A DNA stretch of 64,000 bases from Hirudinaria manillensis (lineage: Eukaryota > Annelida > Clitellata > Hirudinida > Hirudinidae): contig CM067538.1 of the NCBI GenBank assembly GCA_034509925.1, forward strand, positions 1,837,501 to 1,901,500. The letters run 5' to 3'. A program made the translations under genes and the position numbers. The notes under the pieces were generated by a model. It had not been told where the DNA came from. It searched no databases and was given only the letters and a program-made list of their open reading frames with translations. Shown piece by piece: positions 1 through 11,229 of the stretch. Each line of letters begins with the position of its first letter. Position 1 is the stretch's first letter.

Positions 1-1077
1 ATTGTATATATGGTTGTATATTTGTATGCAAAGTATTTTGTATATAATTGGTCCACAGGTATAAGTAGCATGGTACAGTAGCAATGTAGAGGTGTTGGAG
101 GATGAGATGTAATTGGGTCAAGATTTTGACCCGGTGACCCGACCCGGAGGGTTTGACCCGATGACCCAATCCCATTTCTGATTGGTAGTATCACGATACA
201 GCGGTATCACGGTATACACTGGTACGGTGGTGTTCTGATACCGGTACAGAGGTACTGATAGTAGCGTAGTTGTGGTGTTGGTTGCTGTAGTTGTTGTTGT
301 TGTTAACCTCCACGACATCTTTCCAGTCATTTCCAGTTTTGAGTGGAACTTTTATTGGTTTAACTGTAAACGCAGCAGATTAAATTTTTCGCCTCTCCAT
401 GGCATTCGAGGCCAACTTCATCATCGTCGTCGTCATCGTCGTTTCATGTTGTCATCGTCATCATTATCATCATCATCATCACCTTCCTTGGTATCGTCAT
501 CAGGTCTGGTCAAAACACGTCCAGCATTGTCTTGATAAAAATAGATGCCGTGACGGGCAACAGTCACCCTTTTGTTCTTTTACTGATCATCATCGTCAGC
601 ATCAACATCATCATCATCACCGTCATGATTGAACGTCATCATTATCATGACTCGTCATCATGACAATTGAGGACGTCATTGGTTTAATTAACTGTAAAAT
701 AAATTGACTTGTTGTTAAGCTGTGTCGATGACGTGTTGCGCAACTTGTTTTCGTTGCCGTGACAACATCATTTTAAGAATTTATTATTTAAATATACGTA
801 AATACAATAATATATTATTTATTATTCACAATACAATAATAATAATAATAATAAATCGTGTTATATAATTTCAATTTCAACGGAATAATTAAATTTATTT
901 CATTAATTCATTTAATACGATTACTTGTAAAAACGGATGTAAATCTTGTATTTACAAGAGCTGTCTTTCTTATATTATTTTAAAATTACGTGCAAAATAA
1001 TAACAATCCTTTTTTTTGCAGAATTACTTGAACATTTAAACGATTTTTCTCAATAAATCTATGAGATTGTCGGCCAC
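1..1077. other. intergenic, no gene seen
   Basis: No coding region with family resemblance is visible. The stretch holds short simple repeats: TGTTGT around 280-303, CATCGT around 418-480 and CATCAT around 595-625. A cluster of four TGACCC hexamers lies at about 126-167. The open frames here arise from the simple repeats. Confidence 0.6.
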
Positions 1078-3055
<1,978 letters not shown>

Positions 3056-3178
3056 ACGGACGGATGGACGGACGGACGGACGGATGGACGGACGGATGGA
3101 CGGACGGACGAACGGATGGATGGATGGACGGACGGACGGATGGATGGATGGATGGATGGACGAACGAACGAACGAATG
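3056..3178. repeat. GGAC/GGAT tetranucleotide repeat
   Basis: Mixed GGAC and GGAT units that read as Asp-Gly-Trp-Thr-type peptides on one strand and Ser-Ile-His-Pro on the other. Confidence 0.95.
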
Positions 3179-3743
3179 GCTGGATGGAAATGAAAGGAAT
3201 ACAAAACTACGAGTCAGAGTTGTTGCTTTCATTAGTTAAATAAATTAGATTCTGAAAAAGTTATTTATCTATTTAAATTTAAAATAAATTTAAAGGAAAT
3301 TTTTTTTTTAATTTTTAAACTTTCAAAAATTTAATTCCTGAAAATTGAAAAACGACTCGACTATTGTTCGCTGATGTCTGAATGAATGAAGGAATAAATG
3401 AATGACATTCATCCGATTATGATTGCAAATGTAATGTTGCGATATCATTCGTCAACAATCATATTTATGATTATTTTTTTATTATTATTATATTAATTAT
3501 AATAATATCGTCGAGGTAATAATTAATAAAATAATGTAATTATGATTATAAAAAATATAATAATAATTATCATCATCATCATCATTGTTTTGCTGAAGTA
3601 ATGCACACGAATTTAAATAATTGACCTTCCATAACTGCGTCACCTCTTCCTTTGCTGCTCAGTTTTTCACGGTCCTCAAAAAACAAATAAAGGAAAATAA
3701 GTCATAAAAGGGCAGTAAAGTGAGACCTTGAGATGAGCGGGTG
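3179..3743. other. AT-rich intergenic, no gene seen
   Basis: A few AATG units near 3380-3405 and a short ATC tract near 3570-3585. Nothing conserved is visible. Confidence 0.5.
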
Positions 3744-4209
3744 GAGTGAGTGAGTGAGTGAGTGAGTGAGTGAGTGAGTGAGTGAGTGAGTGAGTGAGTG
3801 AGTGAGTGAGTGAGTGAGTGAGTGAGTGAGTGAGTGAGTGAGTGAGTGAGTGAGTGAGTGAGTGAGTGAGTGAGTGAGTGAGTGAGTGAGTGAGTGAGTG
3901 AGTGAGTGAGTGAGTGAGTGAGTGAGTGAGTGAGTGAGTGAGTGAGTGAGTGAGTGAGTGAGTGAGTGAGTGAGTGAGTGAGTGAGTGAGTGAGTGAGTG
4001 AGTGAGTGAGTGAGTGAGTGAGTGAGTGAGTGAGTGAGTGAGTGAGTGAGTGAGTGAGTGAGTGAGTGAGTGAGTGAGTGAGTGAGTGAGTGAGTGAGTG
4101 AGTGAGTGAGTGAGTGAGTGAGTGAGTGAGTGAGTGAGTGAGTGAGTGAGTGAGTGAGTGAGTGAGTGAGTGAGTGAGTGAGTGAGTGAGTGAGTGAGTG
4201 AGTGAGTGA
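3744..4209. repeat. (GAGT)n array, about 116 uninterrupted units
   Basis: A perfect tetranucleotide array of about 465 bp with no interruption that I can find. Because 4 is not a multiple of 3, all three minus-strand frames read the same Leu-Thr-His-Ser repeat, which explains three overlapping long open frames that should not be called genes. Confidence 0.98.
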
Positions 4210-5080
4210 CAAAAGCACTGAAGGAATGAAATGGGTAGCAGTGGGCAGTACATGACGATTGATGAGTTCGGTGGTTTGTCGAATATCGAAGCTTGAGGCA
4301 AAAAAATTCATTCTTCAAAACTGTGAAAGCGAGAACCGCGAAAATAACAATAACAATATGGCTGAACTGAAGCCTCATGTTGGCTTTTTCTCTCTTTCGA
4401 AAGATTGTTGGGGAGTAGGAAAGGGTGAATGATGGGTAGGAATTTGAATTTATTGGGTGAGTGGATTTGTTGATGCATTGATTTACTGTTAATAATTAAA
4501 CGAGATTAATTATCCGATAATGTGTTAATTAAAATAAGATCCACGCGAAGGAAATGATGATAGGGGGGATGGAATGACGGAGGCCAGAAAATTATGGAAA
4601 ATGGTTCGAAAGATAAGCGGAGGAAAGATAAGCTCCGCTGGTCGAATGTCCGTTTTATTCCATCTCTCCAGATGTCCTCCCGGAGAGGATGACGCCGGAT
4701 GGAGAGCACAACCGCACAACCGCACGAGGACACAACGGCAGAACGTTCGGCAACACATCCGACCACGTCATGACGCCTCATGACATGACAAGTGTGAAAT
4801 TTATTTCATGCGGAACAATATTTTCGAGAATTGAAAACGTTTTTTCCAAATATTATTAATTTTTTGTGTGTGTTTTTTCGAAACATGTTGCCGTAGTTGC
4901 AAATTTTACTGGATTGCACTTAATAGCGACCATAATCATCTTCGTCCTTTTCTTCGCAGTCATCGTCGTTGTCATCATCACCACCACCATCATCATCATC
5001 ATCATCATTTTTATCTCGTAAGTGTCTTTGGTGACAATTCAATATTGTCAGTTTTTATCACCAAATGGCATTATTATATT
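4210..5080. other. intergenic, no gene seen
   Basis: Unique-looking sequence with a short CATCAC/CATCAT tract at about 4970-5010. Frames at 4506-4783 on both strands overlap each other and resemble no family. Confidence 0.45.
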
Positions 5081-5290
5081 ATGTTATGTTATGTTATGTT
5101 ATGTTATGTTATGTTATGTTATGTTATGTTATGTTATGTTATGTTATGTTATGTTATGTTATGTTATGTTATGTTATGTTATGTTATGTTATGTTATGTT
5201 ATGTTATGTTATGTTATGTTATGTTATGTTATGTATGTTAAAATATGTTATGTTATGTTATGTTATGTTATGTTATGTTATTTATTTATG
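5081..5290. repeat. (ATGTT)n pentanucleotide array with one break near 5235-5243
   Basis: ATGTT runs from 5081 to about 5234, is broken by a short unit, and resumes to about 5280. The Cys-Tyr-Val-Met-Leu frames are repeat artefacts. Confidence 0.96.
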
Positions 5291-5329
5291 TTATGAAACT
5301 TTGCAAACATCTACAGAAACTATAAATGT
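5291..5329. repeat. left 39-bp direct repeat (probable target duplication) of the outer retroelement
   Basis: The 39 bp from TTATGAAACT to ATAAATGT recur at 7720-7758 with one C/T difference. The two copies bracket all the retrotransposon-like sequence, as target-site duplications do. Confidence 0.8.
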
Positions 5330-5600
5330 CCCATGGGAGGACGGAATGGATGTCAGCAATGCTCTGAAGAGCGACCGTTACGAGGAGCTGAAGATGGATT
5401 TAGAGGGGAAAGGGTATAGCGCCCGTGTGTTGACAATAGAAGTCGGAGCGAGAGGGCTGGTAGACAAGTCTACGCCTTTCTAAGGAAGATAGGCCTTTCA
5501 AACAGGCAAACCAAACCGTCCAGATAATAGCCGAGTCCGCAGAATCGGCTTCTCATTGGATTTGGACCACGAAGGACCGAAGGTAAGCCTCAGGCACGGC
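5330..5600 (+). pseudogene. C-terminal remnant of R2-like pol protein (outer element)
   Basis: The plus-strand frame from about 5330 to 5482 reads PWEDGMDVSN and later EVGARGL. The homologous reading then continues in other frames through a Leu-Arg-Lys-Ile-Gly-Leu-Ser stretch to ASHWIW and a stop near 5596. At least two frameshifts are needed, so it is a dead fragment. It lies on the strand opposite to the reverse transcriptase remnant that follows. Confidence 0.65.
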
Positions 5601-5602
5601 GA
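5545..5602. repeat. left 58-bp direct repeat flanking the inner retroelement
   Basis: The 58 bp from TCGGCTTCTC to GCACGGCGA recur exactly at 7523-7580. They belong to the outer element (codons for its C-terminal Trp-rich tail) and bracket the inverted inner element, so they read as a long target duplication. Confidence 0.75.
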
Positions 5603-7522
5603 CGCATGCTCCCAAGCAAATGCCCGAGAAATCGCGGCACCAACAATGCTGTGATGAGCCCTGCACCGCAAAAGGAACATGGCCGAGCGACAGACCCGAA
5701 CTTCAGCTCGCCAAATGCCGTGTTGAGCCCTCTCTTAAGAAGTACATCCTTCTTGGTGCCGCGATTTCTCGGGCATTTGCCTAAGAGCATGCCGTCTTGT
5801 CCGCCTCGACCACGACCTGCAGGACTTGGTTATGTCGCCAAGTGTAGCGACCGTGAGCAAGGGCGTACGTGCATGATGAAAGCACGTGCCGGAGTGACTG
5901 TTCACCTCCGCAGAGCTCGCAGCTGGCGTCTTGAACCATCCCCCACTTCTGTAAGTTGGACCCGTAAGGGAGCACGTCGTAGACCAACCTTATGAGGAAT
6001 GCCAAGCGGAGGAGAGACTTTTTCCAAATGTCTTTCCATGTGATGGATCTTTGGATGACGTCTTCCCATGTTGTCCACTGTCCCTGTTGGCTTTGCTGCA
6101 CTGCCAGCGCTTTTCCTTTCGGTCTCCATCTCTCGCCTTCTCTCTTGGATTATCATGGCAGCTTTTGTCTGCACATTCGCTGTGGACCATCTTGAAAAAT
6201 GGTTCCATCCGACTCCATGGCGGTCTACTTGCACGGGTCCTCTTTTCTCCTCGAAGGCTAGGATTGCCTCGGATTTCTCAATTTCTTCCTGGGCTCTGAA
6301 TTTCCTTCCTGAGCGGAGTTGCGGCATGACATCGCGGACCCTGCTGTCACTGGAGTTCTAGAGCGACCATTGGGTTCTGATTTTGCTAATTTTTTTATTC
6401 TTCAACAATGGATCTGAGGGGCACGATGTGTAAACTGAGTTGGTTCCTTTTTGCGTTCTGGATCGCCTCCCATATCATTGCGGTGTGTTCAATGCACCCC
6501 GGCACACCTGGGATGCCTCCCTTTTGAACTGCTGTGTCGATGTACTTGTTTGTTGTCATGAACGTAGTCAGCCTTGCCGCTAGACATGAGAAGTAGATTT
6601 TTCCTTCGATATTCAACAACGAAATAGGCCTGAACTGATTTATGTGCTTAGATTCCTTTTCTTTCGGAATGTACACACCTTCCTCTACTTTCCATTCGTG
6701 TCGACTGCGGCATTGGCCCAGGTGGAAACTATTATTGTGTGGAGCAGCTTGAGCGTTCTTGGGCATCTCTTATAGAGCAGATATGGGATCCCGTTGGGCC
6801 CGGGCGCGGAGCGGTTTCTTGCCTTCTTCACGACTCCCTTAACCTCCTCGATCGATGGAGCTACCTCTTGAAATGGATGATCCGGGAAAGGTGCTTCCAG
6901 AATCTCAGTTCTTTGAGGAAGCGGTGTGCTGCGAAGAGCATCGGTGTACGTCTTGGTGAGGTGTGCTTCTAGCTCCGTCTTTGAAGCAGTAAGTGTCCCT
7001 GATTTTGGTGGTTCGAGCAGTGACCTCCCGTAGCGATACAGATCTCTGAAAAATTCTTGTCTTGCTCTTGTCTTGTTCGCCTTCTCTCGTACCTCTTTTG
7101 TCTCGCCCTTTCTGCTTGACGGAGGGTGTTGATTCTTCTTTTGACCTCCTCCCACATCACCATCAAACCGGCCTTTTCGGCCTCACCCGAACTTTTCCAT
7201 CTTCTGCGAAGGACCCTTTTCTCGCGCTTTAAACTTCGTAGCTCAATCTGCGCCTGGATTCTTTGGGTTTTGTGGGGCGCTTCACTTCGACAGACCCGAA
7301 CTTCTCTAGGCAGGAAGCGTAGATGAAATCAGAGAAGCTCTTCATAGTGCCATTCTCTTTTCATCACTCTCTTGAGACCGGTTGCGAGATTACCATCCAG
7401 TTCTTGCCACACTTTCATGTCTTTGCTTGGAGGAAATTTGATCCTTTGCCTGACTGGGTTTGATGCTGGAAGAGAGACTCGAACCAACTCGGGACTGTGG
7501 TTTGCCTCATGCCCGGTGTCGT
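5603..7522 (-). pseudogene. inner R2-like retroelement, broken reverse transcriptase gene
   Basis: Read from 7522 downwards, the minus strand encodes an N-terminal region (IKFPPSKDMKVW), a Lys/Arg-rich helix (about 7250-7050), then the reverse transcriptase fingers: SAPGPNGIPYLLYKR at about 6820-6780, and in a shifted frame an Ile-Asn-Gln-Phe-Arg-Pro-Ile-Ser-Leu motif and QKGGIPGVPGC. These match R2-type non-LTR reverse transcriptases. The frame is lost near 6690-6760, and the reading breaks just after the HTAMIWEA segment, so the palm with its YxDD catalytic motif is absent. The 3' part resumes at about 6330-5790 in other frames with a Cys-Glu-Leu-Cys...His zinc-knuckle-like segment. Frameshifts, stops and the missing palm mean it cannot encode a working enzyme. 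Confidence 0.75.
5604..5792. repeat. inverted repeat (40-bp arms) at the 3' end of the inner retroelement
   Basis: Positions 5604-5643 (GCATGCTCCC... to ...GCGGCACCAA) match the reverse complement of 5753-5792 with only about three differences, separated by 109 bp. One arm begins one base inside the inner-element boundary at 5603. It could be a foldback element, a MITE or part of the retroelement's 3' end. Confidence 0.85.
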
Positions 7523-7580
7523 TCGGCTTCTCATTGGATTTGGACCACGAAGGACCGAAGGTAAGCCTCAGGCACGGCGA
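7523..7580. repeat. right 58-bp direct repeat flanking the inner retroelement
   Basis: Exact partner of 5545-5602. After it the outer element continues into its 3' tail. Confidence 0.75.
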
Positions 7581-7719
7581 GGAAAGTCGTCCCTGTCCAC
7601 TCCACCAAAGCAGGGACTCCAGTTTAAGGCCAGGAAAGAGACACCCCGGACGGCATTCACACCAAAGTGATATAAGAAGTGCTGTAATGGCGAATTGAAT
7701 GTTTACTTAATTAATTTTT

Positions 7720-7758
7720 TTATGAAACTTTGCAAACATCTACAGAAATTATAAATGT
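7720..7758. repeat. right 39-bp direct repeat of the outer retroelement
   Basis: Partner of 5291-5329 with a single C/T difference; it directly follows the T-rich end of the element. Confidence 0.8.
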
Positions 7759-7948
7759 ATATTACCTTTGAACGGTGAGCCTGAAGACTTTTCTCGGGTG
7801 TTTATTTCTTTTTTTTTCTTCAATTCTTTAAAAACGAAAAACGATTTTTTATTTTCCGCAAAACAATTTGACTTCATTTGAGACGAGAAGGCATGACTTG
7901 CAGTTGGCATGGGAAAAGGAGAAAGAGAAAATCAATCACCTTGTTGAT

Positions 7949-8045
7949 TCATCGTCATCGTCGTCGTCGTCGTCGTCATCATCATCATCATCATCATCAT
8001 CATCGTCATCGTCGTCGTCATCGTCATCATCATCATCATCACCAT
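7949..8045. repeat. (TCG/TCA)n trinucleotide repeat
   Basis: TCG and TCA units mixed; poly-Ser and poly-His frames across it are artefacts. Confidence 0.95.
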
Positions 8046-9058
8046 GGTGATACTCGTAATCGCCATCGTCATCACCGCTACCGTCCATAAAGTGTTAGGG
8101 CCTCATTAGGACGTCATCAACATACGGGAAACAATTACCGAAGTGTTCTTTCCAGCGGAAGTGACGTAATGGTGACGTCATCGTCGATTGCAACGTCGTT
8201 GATTGGTGCCACGAAATTCGAACAATCAGGAAGAACGTTCCGCTAAGAAGATCATCTTCTGGGTGATGATGATGATGACGATGATGACGACGACGATGAT
8301 GATGAAGATGACGATGGTGTCGATTGATAATGGAACATCAGTCATGTGATGATTGCGCTATTGACGGAATTGGTAATAGTGGCTTTCATAATGACGATGA
8401 TGATGGTGATAGTAGTACTGTTGATGATGATGATGATGACGACGACGACGGTGACGATTACGACGCTGCGAATGAAAGTCCAGGAGTGATGAATGACAGA
8501 TGGTGAAAGTATGAAGATTGAAGGTGGAAAATATCCACGTGACACGCCATTCCTGGAAGAAAGACCAGACATGTGACTGGAGGGGGAGTTTGATGAAGAT
8601 GATGACGATGATGATGACGACAACGACGATGTTTGTGATGATGATGATGATGATGACGACGACGACGACGACGATGATCCTCATCATGATTTAATGTTAA
8701 TCCAATGTTCTTTAAACTCCAGTTTTGAATAGTGATGGTATTATCTTGATGACAATAATTATATTATTCGTCATAATTGAATATAAATTAATAAATTAAA
8801 GTCTCATTAAAATTAAATTTGTTATTATTTTATGCGCCGATCAATTAAAATATAATAGAAGCACATCGAATGACGCAAGTGTGACGTCACAGGTTAATAT
8901 AATATTCATAAGTAGACCTCATTAATATTGATGACAATGCAAGCCTTCCAGGCAGGCTGGCATTAGCCGAGACGAGGAGCAAAGGATTGGACCAATGGCG
9001 CAACACTTTCGAGGTCAATTGGATATTAAATTCATTCATTTATTATAAGACGTCCTTC
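8046..9058. other. intergenic with GAT/GAC-rich islands, no gene seen
   Basis: Imperfect GAT/GAC-rich islands lie at about 8262-8318, 8396-8460 and 8592-8682. Between them and up to 9058 no conserved frame or RNA gene is visible. Confidence 0.5.
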
Positions 9059-9261
9059 AGTCCATCTATCCATCCATACATCCGTCCATCCATCCATCCA
9101 TCCGTCCATCTATCCATCCATCCGTCCGTCCATCCATCCATCCATCCATCCACCCGTCCATCCGTCCATCCGTCCATCCGTCCATCTATCCATCCATCCA
9201 TCCATCCATCCATCCATCCACCCGTCCATCCGTCCATCTATCCATCCATCCATCCATCCAT

Positions 9262-9297
<36 letters not shown>

Positions 9298-9309
9298 CCA
9301 TCCATCCAT

Positions 9310-9342
<33 letters not shown>

Positions 9343-9425
9343 TATCCATCCATCCATCCATCCATCCATCCATCCATCCATCCATCCATCCATCCATCCA
9401 TCCATCCGTCCGTCCATCCGTCCAC
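9059..9425. repeat. CCAT/CCGT tetranucleotide array
   Basis: About 365 bp of CCAT units with interspersed CCGT and CTAT variants. It reads as Ile-His-Pro-Ser on the plus strand and Asp-Gly-Trp-Met on the minus strand, with no coding constraint. Confidence 0.97.
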
Positions 9426-9520
9426 TTTCTAATATCGTGACAGAGGGGAAATAAACAACAACGTGGTGCAAGTTTGTTTTCTATGAAGTGCTTCAAGAAA
9501 TCTTTTCAGCAGTTCTTCCT

Positions 9521-10224
9521 GTGATGTTGTGATGTTGTGATGTTGTGATGTTGTGACGTTGTGATGTTGTGACGTTGTGATGTTGTGATGTTGTGACGTT
9601 GTGATGTTGTGACGTTGTGATGTTGTGATGTTGTGACGTTGTGATGTTGTGACGTTGTGACGTTGTGACGTTGTGACGTTGTGATGTTGTGATGTTGTGA
9701 TGTTGTGATGTTGTGATGTTGTGACGTTGTGATGTTGTGACGTTGTGATGTTGTGATGTTGTGATGTTGTGACGTTGTGACGTTGTGATGTTGTGATGTT
9801 GTGATGTTGTGATGTTGTGACGTTGTGATGTTGTGATGTTGTGATGTTGTGACGTTGTGACGTTGTGATGTTGTGATGTTGTGACTTTGTGATGTTGTGA
9901 CGTTGTGATGTTGTGATGTTGTGACGTTGTGACGTTGTGATGTTGTGATGTTGTGACTTTGTGATGTTGTGACGTTGTGATGTTGTGACGTTGTGACGTT
10001 GTGATGATGTGATGTTGTGATGTTGTGATGTTGTGATGTTGTGACTTTGTGATGTTGTGATGTTGTGATGTTGTGATTTTGTGATGTTGTGACGTTGTGA
10101 CGTTGTGATGTTGTGATGTTGTGACTTTGTGATGTTGTGATGTTGTGACTTTGTGATGTTGTGACGTTGTGACGTTGTGACGTTGTGATGTTGTGACTTT
10201 GTGATGTTGTGATGTTGTGACGTT
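9521..10224. repeat. 8-bp minisatellite (GTGATGTT), about 88 units
   Basis: Tandem GTGATGTT with frequent GTGACGTT and rarer GTGACTTT and GTGATTTT variants over about 700 bp. Since 8 is not divisible by 3, all three minus-strand frames stay open and read the same His-Asn-Ile-Thr-Thr-Ser-Gln pattern. The C/T variants are unevenly distributed along the array. Confidence 0.97.
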
Positions 10225-11229
10225 CTGGGTTTGTTTTGAATTGAGACCGTGACTTTGAGACACAATCATGTCTTTTATAACTATAATTATGAGTCATAAA
10301 GTTACACTTTTTATTTTCTATTATGTTAATTAAGTTGATTAATTAGTATGGTAATGATAATTTCGTTGTTTTATGCGAGACATTGGAGGTCACTAAAGCC
10401 AGATTAGTCCATAAAATATCATTGGTAAAGTTATTTCACCTAGGAATTCATGGTTTTAGTGGACTAATTAAATTTCCTAATTTTAAATTTTATTACCGTC
10501 ACGAAATTGAATTTTAGTCAATTATATTATTTCCTATCATCTCAGCAAACTTCTGTCTTGTTGATAATGTTATTGCTGATAATATTATTAACAGCGAGAC
10601 GAATTCAATGAACGTCAATGTTTTAAAATCCACGAGAAAGGCACAATTTCAAAGGATTTCTTGTATCTAATCAATCCGTCCGAGCCGTGACCATGTTTCC
10701 GAAAGTTTTGTTTGACGGGGAATCTTTTTTTGTAGAAGTGCTTGATGAGTACAATCTCTTCCTGTTACTGAATAAGTTTCGTGTGAATAAACGATGAAAT
10801 GTCTCCTTAAACTTCTTAAATTGCATGTTACAATAGCTAACTGAAATAAGATATTTATTCAAATTGCTTGATAAAATTTTAATATATTATGATTTAGCAT
10901 TTTGAGTAGAACTTTGAATAAAATTTTTAGTAATAAGGTTTTCATTTATTAATTTTTTCCTTTATCTACATATTGCATAGAATTGTAATTTATCACTAGA
11001 AAGCTCGTGAATTCTAATTTCATTGAAGCAATAAAATTTAAATCGTTAAAATACATTTATTTGTTTTAAATCGTCTAAAAAGTTTAAATAATTTCATTAT
11101 TTTTAGAAAAGAGGCCGATATAGCGTCTAATACGAAAAAAGTTTTTTGATAATAAACAGAACCCATCGCCATTACCGGAGCGGATTTTAAAATTTCGGAA
11201 CAATCGCTGGCCACTGATTTTGAATTAAC
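10225..11229. other. intergenic upstream of securin, no gene seen
   Basis: AT-rich sequence with no conserved frame. The last 150 bp before the securin start codon presumably hold its promoter and 5' leader, but no specific element can be named. Confidence 0.5.

Larger units (their letters stand above)
5330..7719 (+). mobile_element. outer R2-like non-LTR retroelement, 5'-truncated, interrupted by an inner element
   Basis: The plus-strand material at 5330-5602 and 7581-7719 forms one element once the inverted insert at 5603-7522 and the 58-bp duplication are removed. The first part encodes the last part of an R2-type pol protein: a Pro-Trp-Glu-Asp segment, then a Glu-Val-Gly-Ala-Arg-Gly motif and a terminal Ser-His-Trp-Ile-Trp segment, split over frames. 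The second part looks like a 3' untranslated tail ending in an A/T-rich stretch. The whole is flanked by 39-bp direct repeats at 5291 and 7720. The resemblance to R2-like pol proteins of marine invertebrates is from memory of the family; the nesting is inferred from the repeat structure. Confidence 0.7.

Noticed and set aside
3659..4378. Three overlapping minus-strand frames of about 200-240 codons with a Leu-Thr-His-Ser repeat
   Set aside because: They are the (GAGT)n array read in three frames; there is no coding constraint.
4506..4783. Overlapping open frames on both strands of 69-91 codons
   Set aside because: Mutually overlapping, no recognisable domain and no sign of splicing into larger genes.
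9429..10297. Three overlapping minus-strand frames of about 260-280 codons rich in His, Asn, Thr, Ser, Gln
   Set aside because: A direct product of the 8-bp minisatellite; all frames give the same peptide.
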